From positions 1,363,701 to 1,397,017 of the forward strand of contig NZ_CP030040.1 in NCBI RefSeq assembly GCF_003260995.1: 33,317 nucleotides of DNA, written 5' to 3'. The notes beneath the pieces were generated by a model. That model made no database searches and had not been told where the DNA came from. It saw only the letters and a list, made by a program, of their open reading frames with translations. Numbering within the stretch: position 1 is the first letter of the stretch; each line of letters opens with the position of its first letter. Source of the DNA: Acetobacterium sp. KB-1 (GTDB lineage Bacteria > Bacillota > Clostridia > Eubacteriales > Eubacteriaceae). A program made the position numbers and the translations under genes. Shown piece by piece: positions 1 through 7,132 of this stretch.

Positions 1-45
1 GGCTGCTTTTTCCTCTGGGGTCCAGGTTCGTCGTTTTCTACTCAT
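1..45 (-). CDS. Transposase orfA, first 15 codons (runs off the window)
   Basis: An ATG at 45 opens a frame that reads MSRKRRTWTPEEKAA to the window edge. This basic start followed by W-x-PEEK is typical of the N-terminal helix-turn-helix of IS3-family OrfA proteins. No strong ribosome binding site precedes it. The call rests on 15 residues plus the IS-like terminus just upstream, so the family is likely but not certain. Confidence 0.6.
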   Translation of the reverse strand, partial: MSRKRRTWTPEEKAA

Positions 46-96
46 GTGTATAGTTTATCTTATTTTCTGGATTTTGTGTCCAACTATTTGTGGACA
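1..96 (-). mobile_element. Insertion sequence, left end only (IS3-type)
   Basis: Homology to tniQ/tnsD stops abruptly near 97. From 96 leftward the minus strand begins TGTCCACAAATAGTTGGACA, which looks like an IS terminal sequence, followed about 50 bp on by the start of a transposase-like reading frame. Only this end is visible, so family, length and target duplication cannot be confirmed. The sequence differs from the IS inside tnsA, so two different elements have hit this transposon. Confidence 0.7.
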
Positions 97-184
97 TTAT
101 AACATTACCCACATAGTAATGATATCGTGCAATTGCAGAATACAACAATTCATCTTTATAAACAAACGGAAAAAAAGTAAGCAT
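97..184 (-). pseudogene. tnsD: tniQ/tnsD N-terminal fragment, cut by an IS
   Basis: Starting at ATG 184, 15 bases after the tnsC stop, the frame reads MLTFFPFVYKDELLYSAIA and on to about residue 29. This matches the conserved start of TniQ/TnsD proteins (short hydrophobic lead, then P-x-x-x-DE-LLYS-x-I-AR). TnsD proteins bind the 3' end of glmS and direct insertion there, which fits the location of this transposon. The frame is lost at about 97, where IS sequence begins. The remainder, if present, lies on the far side of the IS outside the window. TniQ and TnsD cannot be told apart from so short a stretch. Confidence 0.8.
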
Positions 185-199
185 ATAATCACCAACTCA

Positions 200-1885
200 T
201 TAAAATGGAAATTCTTGTAACGGATTTTTAATAAATCCTCTATTTTCTAAAATTTCGCACAGATCTTTCTTTTCCTTGATTCCACGCTCATAGATTTCTA
301 GAAGTTCTTTCTCAGCGTTTTTAATTAATCTTTCTTTTGAAGCTACTTTTTCAATTGTTCTTTTGTTTTTTCTATCATCATTAATTTTCATTAAATTGAT
401 TAACGTACTTCGCATTAATTCTTCATATGTTGATTTTGGATTTGTTTGAACTTCTTTTCTTGCAATTTCTTTTATTTCTATTTGAGCGACCATTTCAAAA
501 ATATCCAGTTTTGTTAATTCATGGGTCACCCTATCACAAATATTACATTTCTCATCTTCAAATTGATCTATGTCATATTGATATTTCTTTTGAATAGTAT
601 CAATTAATTTAAGGTCAATTTTTGATGTTACATCTCGATAATCCAGAGAAATATCATCATACTGAATGATTTTTTTAAAATCTCGCGAACGTAGAGCCTC
701 AATTTTGGGCTGAACAAGATATAATTCGTCTTTTGCCGTTTGTCTAATCAAAGACACCGTAATTTCTTCCATATTTTGCAATAATGCATTTGTCTGTATC
801 AATCTAAAAAGATTGACAGCAATTGCAGTTATACCTTGACATTCATCATAGAAAGCACGACTCAATTTAGCATTTAATTGGGTATAATTTTTTAAGTATT
901 GTAATTTCCAAAGATCTTCAAGAAACATTTTCCATTCTCTTGAATCTTCTTCCATATTTGACCATTTAACAGTTCCCATACTCGAGCCTCTTCGCGCCTG
1001 TCTCAAATTACCAAATAATTGTTCAGCTTGTGGCGTTCCAATTAATACTAGAGGTATCCCTACTGTATTTGCAAGAGTAACAAAGAAATTAAGCATTGTA
1101 TCATTCTCTTTATTATTAACTAAATGCTGTATTTCATCAATGCATAAAACCCCAACCCCATGCAAACTTGCAACAATAGACATTTGTTGCAGAAGTAAAG
1201 AAACTGAACGAGTAGAGTAAACATTTTTTTCGAAATATCGCGTTCTTAAAATGTCATCAACAGCCTTAAAGAAATTTTTACATAATGTATTGAGGCTACC
1301 ATCATAAGGACAGTCAATTTTTAGCCAGACAATTTGAGTAAGATTGACAGATTTGTCCTTGTATTTGCTATGAATTATTACTTGAGGATACATGAGAAGC
1401 AGCTTTTCAACAGCTGTTGTTTTCCCCATACCGGAAACACCAATTACTGGAAAGGCATCTGCCGTTGACCGTAATCCTTCAAACTTCTTTACATAATTCT
1501 TTTCGGAAGACTCTTTTTTTAGTAAATCATTTGAGATGTCATTTAATATTCTAATTCTTTCAAGAAAGCTTATTTCCATCGGATTTCTTGCAAGATAACC
1601 TTTGCGAATAATCGTCCCTAATTTTGACTCGATTTTTAAATGATTAGTCATAGGTTCAACAAACTCACTTATTCGTTGTATCATGTGACTACGAACTCCA
1701 GTAGATTGAGATTTATCTTCATCACTGATTTCTGGTATATTCCTTATTTTTTTCGCGACTTCAATTGGTTCCATAAGTGGTGGTAAGGATTCAATAAAAG
1801 GATTTCCATTGTATTAAGCAACTTTTTGTTCTTGATATACTGCTTTTACAACTTCTCCTTTAAGAATTGTTGTTGAATTATTCAT
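200..1885 (-). pseudogene. tnsC: tnsC, AAA+ transposition regulator with a nonsense codon
   Basis: TnsC is the ATPase that links target selection to the TnsAB transposase. The main open part (from ATG 1774, 524 residues) has Walker A GVSGMGKTT (residues 112-120) and Walker B GVLCIDEIQH (about 208-217). The natural start is ATG 1885, overlapping the end of tnsB by 8 bp. That frame runs 23 codons, meets TAA at 1816-1814, then continues in the same frame with YNGNPFIESLPPL, the conserved TnsC N-terminal motif, into the long ORF. A CAA-to-TAA or TAT/TAC-to-TAA change would explain it. ATG 1774 has no Shine-Dalgarno, so reinitiation would be poor. A sequencing error remains possible. Confidence 0.88.
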
Positions 1886-4025
1886 TCTCGTCGTTTCCTT
1901 TATCTTCATTTTGAATTTTTTCCAAAATATTTAATAAATAGTCATCTTTTGCAACAACTTCTTTCTTATTAAAATAAGAAATAACCTTTCCCTGTCCTCT
2001 ATTCAGATCATTATCATTTTCAAAATTAAAAGCTTCTATATTTCTGTTGAATGCTTTTTCTTCTGACCTATTTTTTCTGATATTTTTTAAAGTCTTTGAC
2101 TTCGATATTTTCCCATTTACACTAATTGTATTTTTCTTTTGATTTTCTGCTTTTTTGACGATTTTTGCTATTCTTTCCATAGTATTTACATTTATTTCAG
2201 GCTCTTTTTTTCTACCTTCTCGAATTAATTCATTCTCAAGTTCTGAACTATAAGCTATCTCTTCAAAAAAATCTTGTCCATATTGTGCTTGATCAGAAAT
2301 CAAATAACAAATTTCGTAGTCATTATTTTTTAGTGGAATGTAGATATTTTTCATATTTCTCGGATCATATATAATATCAATCTTTCTTTTCTTCTTTACA
2401 AACCATTGTTCCTTAATAGACAATTTAGATGTGTAATGAAGACCTGTAAATTTAATTCCTTTTCGTGTTACAGTTCCTTTAGCTTTAGGAAGAAGACTTA
2501 ATAAAAATCCTTTTTTATCTGCTTTTCTCAACTGGCTAGTTCCAGCTTTTATGCTATAATTCCATAAGTCAATTGGCCTTGGAACGACCTCATTTATCCT
2601 CATGTCTCTGCTTGTTTCATATTTGGACATAATCATTCTATTATTTTCGAGAACCAGCTCAATCATTACCTCTGTAAAAGCATGTAAATCAAGGTTAGCT
2701 TTTAAACGGTAATCGACATCTCCTCGCTCTCTGTATTCTTTCATTATCGCGCCAGGTAACTGACGTTTTATTTTACCATTAATTGTCCCAAATTTTCTTT
2801 CAACTATTCCCTTCATATCTCCACGATATGGTCTCGTATTCTCAATTGTGATATTAAAATTATTTATTATCCCTTCTGGAAAGTGTCCCATAAATTCTCC
2901 TCGATCCGCAATTATGATCGCCGGAATATGATTGCAAGGCCAGTCTTCTTCAGAAATAATAATTCCAAATTCTTTGCAAAATTCAACTTTGTTACTTATC
3001 ATATTGGCTAACGCCCCTGTTGCTCCAAGTGCAGATGGTCCTTCTAATCCTACGTAAAGACCAGTAATCATCCGAGAGTAAACATCAATAACACCGTATA
3101 CGACAGGTCGTCCAATTGGCTTATCCCGATGCAAACTACTTACCAGGTAAACATCTGCTATCGTTGCATCAATCTGAAATCTACTTCCTATTCCAAATGT
3201 TTCGGATTGAGAATTTGCTGTTAATTCTCTATTGGTGAGCTCATACTTTTTCGAACTCTCTCTTAACGAAATTTCCTGATTTTGATCTCTTATTTTTTCA
3301 AAGTAATAACGAAACTGAGAATAAGAAGGTCTTTGACTCTCGTTTTTTAATTTATATTCATTTTTTTTTGTTATCACATGATCACTATAAAAATCTCGTA
3401 AAAACAGGTTATATGTGTCAAGAATAGTAAATTTGTTGGCACTTAGATAGTATTTTTTATAAGCGGAAATTATTTGATTTTTTACGACATCGGTGATAAT
3501 GATTCCCGAACTTTGGATACCTGATAAATCGATATTTCGTTTTCTTCCAGATTTTTTTGTTCCTTTTTTTTCTTTTCCACTCCCTCCTGAATATAACCAA
3601 TCAGGTAACAGCGCATTCTTTATCATTCCTCTCTGCCAATAACGAGACAATAAAGCTTTTATTTTTGCTACATTATAGCCACTTTGCTCTGCAATAGATG
3701 AAATACATTTCCCTCTCGTTTCTTTTTTTAATAATTCTGACATTTTGGGAATACACCACTCCGTTACAAAGATCCAGTCCAAATTTCGTTGGTCAAGCGT
3801 CTTTTTAGGGATTCCATCATCTGTATAAGGTAGATTAAATGGATCATCCATTTCAGTATAAAGACCAATAACAAAATTCTGATTCATTATTTCTCTTTCA
3901 ATTATAAAAGGCATCGCATTTCTTTTTTTCATATTGATAACATAACAACAGTTTTCCTGAATACTTATAATTCTATTTACCTGGTCTTTTTCGTTATCAA
4001 AGTAAACTTCAGAGAGATATTGCAT
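1878..4025 (-). CDS. tnsB: TnsB, DDE transposase of the Tn7-like element
   Basis: TnsB binds the transposon ends and cuts and joins the 3' strands. The protein has an rve integrase core with FQIDATIADVY, IIADRGEF and MKGIVERKFG, giving the DDE triad D286, D374 and E409. A basic helix-turn-helix-rich N-terminal half and a Mu-transposase-type beta-barrel C-terminal part surround it. I place the start at ATG 4025 (715 residues) because GGAGG lies 9 bases upstream. The open frame extends to 4100 but those extra 25 residues lie inside tnsA. The gene overlaps the tnsA end by 17 bp and the tnsC start by 8 bp, so the operon is translationally coupled. No lesion is visible. Confidence 0.95.
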   Translation of the reverse strand: MQYLSEVYFDNEKDQVNRIISIQENCCYVINMKKRNAMPFIIEREIMNQNFVIGLYTEMDDPFNLPYTDDGIPKKTLDQRNLDWIFVTEWCIPKMSELLKKETRGKCISSIAEQSGYNVAKIKALLSRYWQRGMIKNALLPDWLYSGGSGKEKKGTKKSGRKRNIDLSGIQSSGIIITDVVKNQIISAYKKYYLSANKFTILDTYNLFLRDFYSDHVITKKNEYKLKNESQRPSYSQFRYYFEKIRDQNQEISLRESSKKYELTNRELTANSQSETFGIGSRFQIDATIADVYLVSSLHRDKPIGRPVVYGVIDVYSRMITGLYVGLEGPSALGATGALANMISNKVEFCKEFGIIISEEDWPCNHIPAIIIADRGEFMGHFPEGIINNFNITIENTRPYRGDMKGIVERKFGTINGKIKRQLPGAIMKEYRERGDVDYRLKANLDLHAFTEVMIELVLENNRMIMSKYETSRDMRINEVVPRPIDLWNYSIKAGTSQLRKADKKGFLLSLLPKAKGTVTRKGIKFTGLHYTSKLSIKEQWFVKKKRKIDIIYDPRNMKNIYIPLKNNDYEICYLISDQAQYGQDFFEEIAYSSELENELIREGRKKEPEINVNTMERIAKIVKKAENQKKNTISVNGKISKSKTLKNIRKNRSEEKAFNRNIEAFNFENDNDLNRGQGKVISYFNKKEVVAKDDYLLNILEKIQNEDKGNDENE

Positions 4026-4813
4026 TCGAAATATCCTCCACATCAATGAACAAATTATTGTCATGAAATTTGGCAGGAACAGCACTATTAATTTTTTCAT
4101 ACAAATTTACTTCTATCCATTTTGTCGCGATCAAATTGTGATATAGTGCTATCCCGACACCTGGGCAAATACTCATTCGTCGATCAAAATCATTTGTAAT
4201 TTCAATAAGTGGTATTCCACTTCCTTCTGCAGCATGGAGTTTATCAAGAAAAATCTTTTTTAAATATGTAATTTCGTTTTCATTCAAACCAGACAAGCCT
4301 TCGACTTCGCTCAAATCAAACCTGTTTCGAAGAGCTTGCAAATTCAAAATATAGTTGCTATCAATATATTTTTCCGTGATAATACCCCAATTAATATTAT
4401 TTCTGCGACACCATTCTCGTTCAATTTCGAATTTCTCTAACACTCGTGAATCGTATAAGTCTTTTTCATATTTAGCTGTTCTAAAAATATCGATCGATCC
4501 ATCTTCAGTCCGTAAAGTTATATTAAAATCTGTTGTCATAACAACCAGTTCCCCGTTTTTAGGATTAGTTGGATGTTTGATGCCGAGTTCATCTGCAATT
4601 AATAGGGTTTCTTGAATTGGAAGTAAAGGATACTGTTCACGTATATCCAAAACCCTATCACTGAAATCTAAAATATGTAAAATATTACGTTCTAAATCAG
4701 ATAACAATTGATGCTCTCTTTTAATTTTTAGCCCTTTAATTCGAGATACCCTTCCACCCTTCGGACCACCAATTACATTAATCCAAGGTTTATATCCATC
4801 ATAGCTTCCAGAT
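4009..4813 (-). pseudogene. tnsA: tnsA, 3' part (interrupted by IS)
   Basis: TnsA is the restriction-like endonuclease that makes the 5' cuts, giving cut-and-paste movement. The fragment begins right at the IS junction in frame (GSYDGYKPWINVIGG...) and runs to a stop at 4009. A TTG at 4707 is not a real start: coding sequence continues upstream of it to the IS. Joined to the 5' piece at 6859-6918 it gives a 286-residue protein. In that numbering E60 (DLERN), D114 (VMTTDF) and K133 (TAKYEKDL) fall almost exactly where E63, D114 and K132 lie in E. coli TnsA, so the nuclease site was intact before the IS arrived. Confidence 0.92.
4810..4813. repeat. Target-site duplication AGAT, left copy of the internal IS
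   Basis: AGAT here matches AGAT at 6859-6862 on the other side of the IS. Removing the IS and one copy restores a perfect tnsA reading frame (...GFGS-GSYDGYKPW...), which fixes the IS boundaries at 4814 and 6858 to the base. Confidence 0.9.
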
Positions 4814-5077
4814 CACTATGTGTTAAGATAGTTGTCAGGTGATTGAATTTACTATATTATAGTAAATATATAAAAGGATAGGAGTATCACATGACACAAT
4901 ACACTATGTGTTAAGATAGTTGTCAGGTGATTGAATTTACTATATTATAGTAAATATATAAAAGGATAGGAGTATCACATGACACAATACACTATGTGTT
5001 AAGATAGTTGTCAGGTGATTGAATTTACTATATTATAGTAAATATATAAAAGGATAGGAGTATCACATGACACAATA
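4814..5077 (+). repeat. Three tandem 88-bp copies of the IS left end
   Basis: Copies start at 4814, 4902 and 4990 and appear identical. Each contains the terminal inverted repeat, an AT-rich promoter-like stretch, the ribosome binding site AGGAG and the ATG of orfA. In copies 1 and 2 the ATG opens only a seven-codon frame (MTQYTMC, stop); copy 3 leads into the real orfA. A real expansion or an assembly error could explain this. Confidence 0.95.
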
Positions 5078-5564
5078 TAGCGATGAATTCAAAGAACATA
5101 TTATACAGCAGATGTTGCCGCCGATCAGCAAATCAGTTCGTCAGCTGCATAATGAAACCGGTGTTTCAGAGCAGACACTTTTCAAGTGGAAGAAGCAGGC
5201 AAAAGCGTCCGGAATGGCAGCACCATCGGGAACAGGAACTTCAGAAGACTGGTCCAGTGAGGATAAATTTCTGATCGTCCTGGAAACAGCCCGTATGAAT
5301 CAGGCTGAGCTGGCTGAATATAGCCGTGAAAAAGGCCTTTATGTTGAACAAATCGAAGCCTGGCGTGATGCCTGCATCAATGCCAATGGGAGTGTTGCCA
5401 ATGAATCAAAGAGACTTAAAAAAGATCTAAGCGAATCAAAAAAACAGGTGACCCAACTCAATCGCGAACTGAAGCGAAAGGAAGCAGCATTGGCTGAAAC
5501 AGCAGCATTACTGGTGCTCAGAAAAAAGGCACAAGCGATCTGGGGGGAGCCCGAGGACGAATGA
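5067..5564 (+). CDS. IS3-family transposase OrfA
   Basis: This 165-residue protein has an N-terminal helix-turn-helix (residues about 1-50, with SVRQLHNETGVSEQTLFKWK) that would bind the IS ends. A C-terminal heptad-type coiled coil from about residue 110 (KRLKKDLSESKKQVTQLNREL) is typical of OrfA multimerisation. The start has AGGAG 7 bases upstream. orfB overlaps its stop by 4 bp in the -1 frame, and a slippery A AAA AAG near the end would yield the OrfAB fusion, the active transposase in this family. Confidence 0.93.
   Translation: MTQYSDEFKEHIIQQMLPPISKSVRQLHNETGVSEQTLFKWKKQAKASGMAAPSGTGTSEDWSSEDKFLIVLETARMNQAELAEYSREKGLYVEQIEAWRDACINANGSVANESKRLKKDLSESKKQVTQLNRELKRKEAALAETAALLVLRKKAQAIWGEPEDE
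5522..5528 (+). promoter_or_regulatory. Programmed -1 frameshift site A AAA AAG
   Basis: The heptamer is in the correct orfA phase (agA AAA AAG). After a -1 slip the frame stays open for 33 bases up to the orfB ATG at 5561 and continues through orfB. This is the classical IS3/IS911-type signal. No stimulatory structure was worked out. Confidence 0.8.
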
Positions 5565-6646
5565 TCCCAACCTCAGATCGCAAAATCGCTGCTGCTTTAA
5601 TCGAAGAAGCCATTCAAAACGGAGCCCGCCAATTTATGGCATGCCGTGAGCTGAATATCAGCGAACGTACTTTTTCACGCTGGAAAAATCCGGCAACACC
5701 GCTGGAAGATCAGCGTCCCGTTGCGATTCGGCCAACTCCCTCCAATAAACTGACACCAGCAGAACGGAAAGAGATAATAAAAGTCGTGAATTCGAAAAAA
5801 TATCAGAGTCTGCCACCCAGTCAGATTGTTCCCCGTCTGGCAGATGAGGAGGGGCGCTATATTGCATCCGAATCTTCCATATACCGTGTGATGAAAGAAG
5901 CCGGCATGAATAATCATCGGGGTCGTTCATCAAAACCTCAGAAGCGCACGATCACAAGCCACAAAGCAACAGGGCCGAATCAGGTCTGGATGTGGGATAT
6001 CACGTGGCTGCCGGGTCCGGTAAAGGGTTTTCACTATTATCTTTATCTGATTCTGGATCTTTACAGTCGAAAGATCGTTGGCTGGGAAATCTGGCCGGAA
6101 GAATCCGCACAAAATGCCAGCATACTTGTTCGAAAAGCAGCGCTTTCAGAAACGATTTCAACCGCTAAACAGCCGCTGGTTCTGCATTCCGATAACGGTA
6201 GTCCGATGAAAGGAGCTTCGTTGATGGAAACCCTTCAGAAACTGGGAATTGTTTCATCCAAAAGCAGACCGAGAGTCAGTAATGACAATCCCTATGCCGA
6301 ATCCATCTTCAAAACCTGCAAATATCGCCCTGATTACCCTTACAAGGGCTTTAAATCAATCCCGGAAGCAAGACAATGGGTTCTGGAATTTACGCATTAC
6401 TATAATTTTGAACACTGCCACAGTGGGCTTAATTTCCTGACCCCAAATCAGCGGCATACCGGAATGGATAAAGAGATTTTTTCAAACCGCACAGCTGTTT
6501 ATGAGGCCGCACGGCAGAATAATCCAAACCGCTGGACTAAAAATATTCGCAAGTGGGCTCTGGAAAACGAAGTATGGTTAAATCCTGAAAAAGATGAATC
6601 AAATGAAACAAATGAAACCAATGAAACCAATAAGTCAGTCGGTTAA
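5561..6646 (+). CDS. IS3-family transposase OrfB (DDE catalytic part)
   Basis: The 361-residue protein has an N-terminal HTH_21-like part and an rve catalytic core with the DDE residues in WDITWLPG, LHSDNGSPMKG and NPYAESIFKTCKY, the last being the typical IS3 N-x-x-x-E-S-x-F-x-x-x-K signature. It begins with ATGA overlapping the orfA stop, so it can be made by coupling as well as by frameshift fusion. Its C terminus is a short ESNETNETNETNK repeat encoded by the same 88-bp block that is then repeated twice downstream. It looks intact. Confidence 0.94.
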   Translation: MIPTSDRKIAAALIEEAIQNGARQFMACRELNISERTFSRWKNPATPLEDQRPVAIRPTPSNKLTPAERKEIIKVVNSKKYQSLPPSQIVPRLADEEGRYIASESSIYRVMKEAGMNNHRGRSSKPQKRTITSHKATGPNQVWMWDITWLPGPVKGFHYYLYLILDLYSRKIVGWEIWPEESAQNASILVRKAALSETISTAKQPLVLHSDNGSPMKGASLMETLQKLGIVSSKSRPRVSNDNPYAESIFKTCKYRPDYPYKGFKSIPEARQWVLEFTHYYNFEHCHSGLNFLTPNQRHTGMDKEIFSNRTAVYEAARQNNPNRWTKNIRKWALENEVWLNPEKDESNETNETNETNKSVG

Positions 6647-6858
6647 TTCAAGAAAAACCGCCAACTATCTTGACAACTACCGTGAATCAAATGAAACAAA
6701 TGAAACCAATGAAACCAATAAGTCAGTCGGTTAATTCAAGAAAAACCGCCAACTATCTTGACAACTACCGTGAATCAAATGAAACAAATGAAACCAATGA
6801 AACCAATAAGTCAGTCGGTTAATTCAAGAAAAACCGCCAACTATCTTGACAACTACCG
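6595..6858 (+). repeat. Three tandem 88-bp copies of the IS right end
   Basis: Copies start at 6595, 6683 and 6771. Each holds the last codons of orfB with its stop, then the right terminal inverted repeat ending CTACCG. Unit length (88) and copy number (three) are the same as at the left end although the sequences are unrelated. Confidence 0.95.
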
Positions 6859-6918
6859 AGATCCAAAACCTTCTTTTATACCTTTATCTATATATTTAGG
6901 GTAGTTTGAAACTTGCAT
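6859..6918 (-). pseudogene. tnsA: tnsA, 5' part (first 20 codons)
   Basis: ATG 6918 is preceded by GGAGG with 8 bases spacing and opens 20 codons (MQVSNYPKYIDK...GFGS) that stop at the IS. Joined across the AGAT duplication they run straight into the 3' fragment at 4809. This piece shows that the IS removed no tnsA sequence; it only split the gene. Its start codon and part of its ribosome binding site lie in a strong inverted repeat. Confidence 0.9.
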
Positions 6919-6968
6919 AAAAAGCACCTCCAATAAGTTTATTCTAACTCATTACAGGTGCTTTTTAT
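6917..6968 (-). promoter_or_regulatory. Inverted repeat covering the tnsA Shine-Dalgarno and start
   Basis: Bases 6917-6929 (ATAAAAAGCACCT, plus strand) are perfectly complementary to 6956-6968 (AGGTGCTTTTTAT). In minus-strand RNA this makes a 13-bp stem with a 26-base loop. The downstream arm includes most of the GGAGGTG ribosome binding site and the AU of the start codon. RNA entering from glmS would contain both arms; RNA starting at the local promoter would lack most of the upstream arm. Confidence 0.75.
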
Positions 6969-6992
6969 ATATTTTTTTATAGATTTAAGCAA
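6964..6992 (-). promoter_or_regulatory. Candidate tnsABCD promoter
   Basis: On the minus strand TTGCTT (6992-6987) and TATAAA (6969-6964) are separated by 17 bp. The start point would be near 6957. The promoter is embedded in the transposon end next to the TnsB boxes, so binding of TnsB there could repress it, as is known for Tn7. The -35 match is weak; the assignment is by position and -10 quality. Confidence 0.5.
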
Positions 6993-7000
6993 ATTTAATT

Positions 7001-7109
7001 TTTTGTGCAAACTTTTTTAGCTTGATGCAAACTTTCATCACTTTGTGCAAACTTTTTTAACTTTGTGCAAACTTTTTTAACTTTGTGCAAACTTTTTTAC
7101 ACGCCCACA
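7001..7109 (-). repeat. Tn7-like right end with five 20-bp TnsB-type boxes
   Basis: Boxes with the core TGCAAACTTTTTT (plus strand) begin at 7001, 7021, 7041, 7061 and 7081, each exactly 20 bp apart. The one at 7021 is diverged, and a weaker sixth may lie at 6981. They end at the terminal TGTGGGCG (7109-7102, minus strand). Tn7 right ends carry closely packed TnsB sites, so this is the expected architecture with a regular two-helical-turn period. Confidence 0.9.
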
Positions 7110-7114
7110 GCTCT
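7110..7114. repeat. Presumed Tn7-like target duplication GCTCT, glmS side
   Basis: Tn7 makes 5-bp duplications. These are the five bases next to the transposon terminus on the glmS side. The other copy lies outside the window, so this is inferred from position only. Confidence 0.55.
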
Positions 7115-7132
7115 TAAAGACGAATCGCTTCT

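Larger units (their letters stand above)
4814..6858 (+). mobile_element. IS3-type insertion sequence inside tnsA
   Basis: The element lies between AGAT duplications and contains overlapping orfA and orfB transposase genes. Its two ends share an imperfect inverted repeat with the common core AAGATAGTTG preceded by TGT and one variable base. The end 88 bp on each side is present three times in tandem, so the element measures 2045 bp here but would be 1693 bp with single ends. Its codon use is more GC-rich than the AT-rich tns genes it interrupts, consistent with a later and separate arrival. Confidence 0.92.
1..7109 (-). mobile_element. Tn7-like transposon at attTn7 (glmS-proximal part, decayed)
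   Basis: The segment carries tnsA, tnsB, tnsC and the start of tniQ/tnsD in Tn7 order, all read away from glmS. Its outer end reads TGTGGGCG on the minus strand at 7109-7102, the same eight bases I know from Tn7 ends, and it lies 23 bp beyond the glmS stop codon, the known attTn7 position. The tnsA-proximal (right) end faces glmS, as in Tn7. The far end and any cargo lie left of the window. Three of the four tns genes are broken (tnsA by an IS, tnsC by a stop codon, tniQ/tnsD by another IS), so I infer that the copy is immobile unless complemented in trans. Confidence 0.93.

Noticed and set aside
4355-4615. 86-codon plus-strand ORF opposite tnsA
   Set aside because: It is a shadow of the tnsA frame, with no ribosome binding site or recognisable protein.
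4009-4707. TTG 4707 as the natural tnsA start
   Set aside because: Conserved TnsA sequence continues upstream in frame to the IS and resumes beyond it.
4814-5077. CRISPR-like array
   Set aside because: The units are contiguous 88-bp tandem copies without spacers and contain IS-end and orfA start sequence.
6601-6640. AATGAAACC short repeats as a regulatory array
   Set aside because: They encode the NET repeat at the end of OrfB and are explained by the coding sequence.
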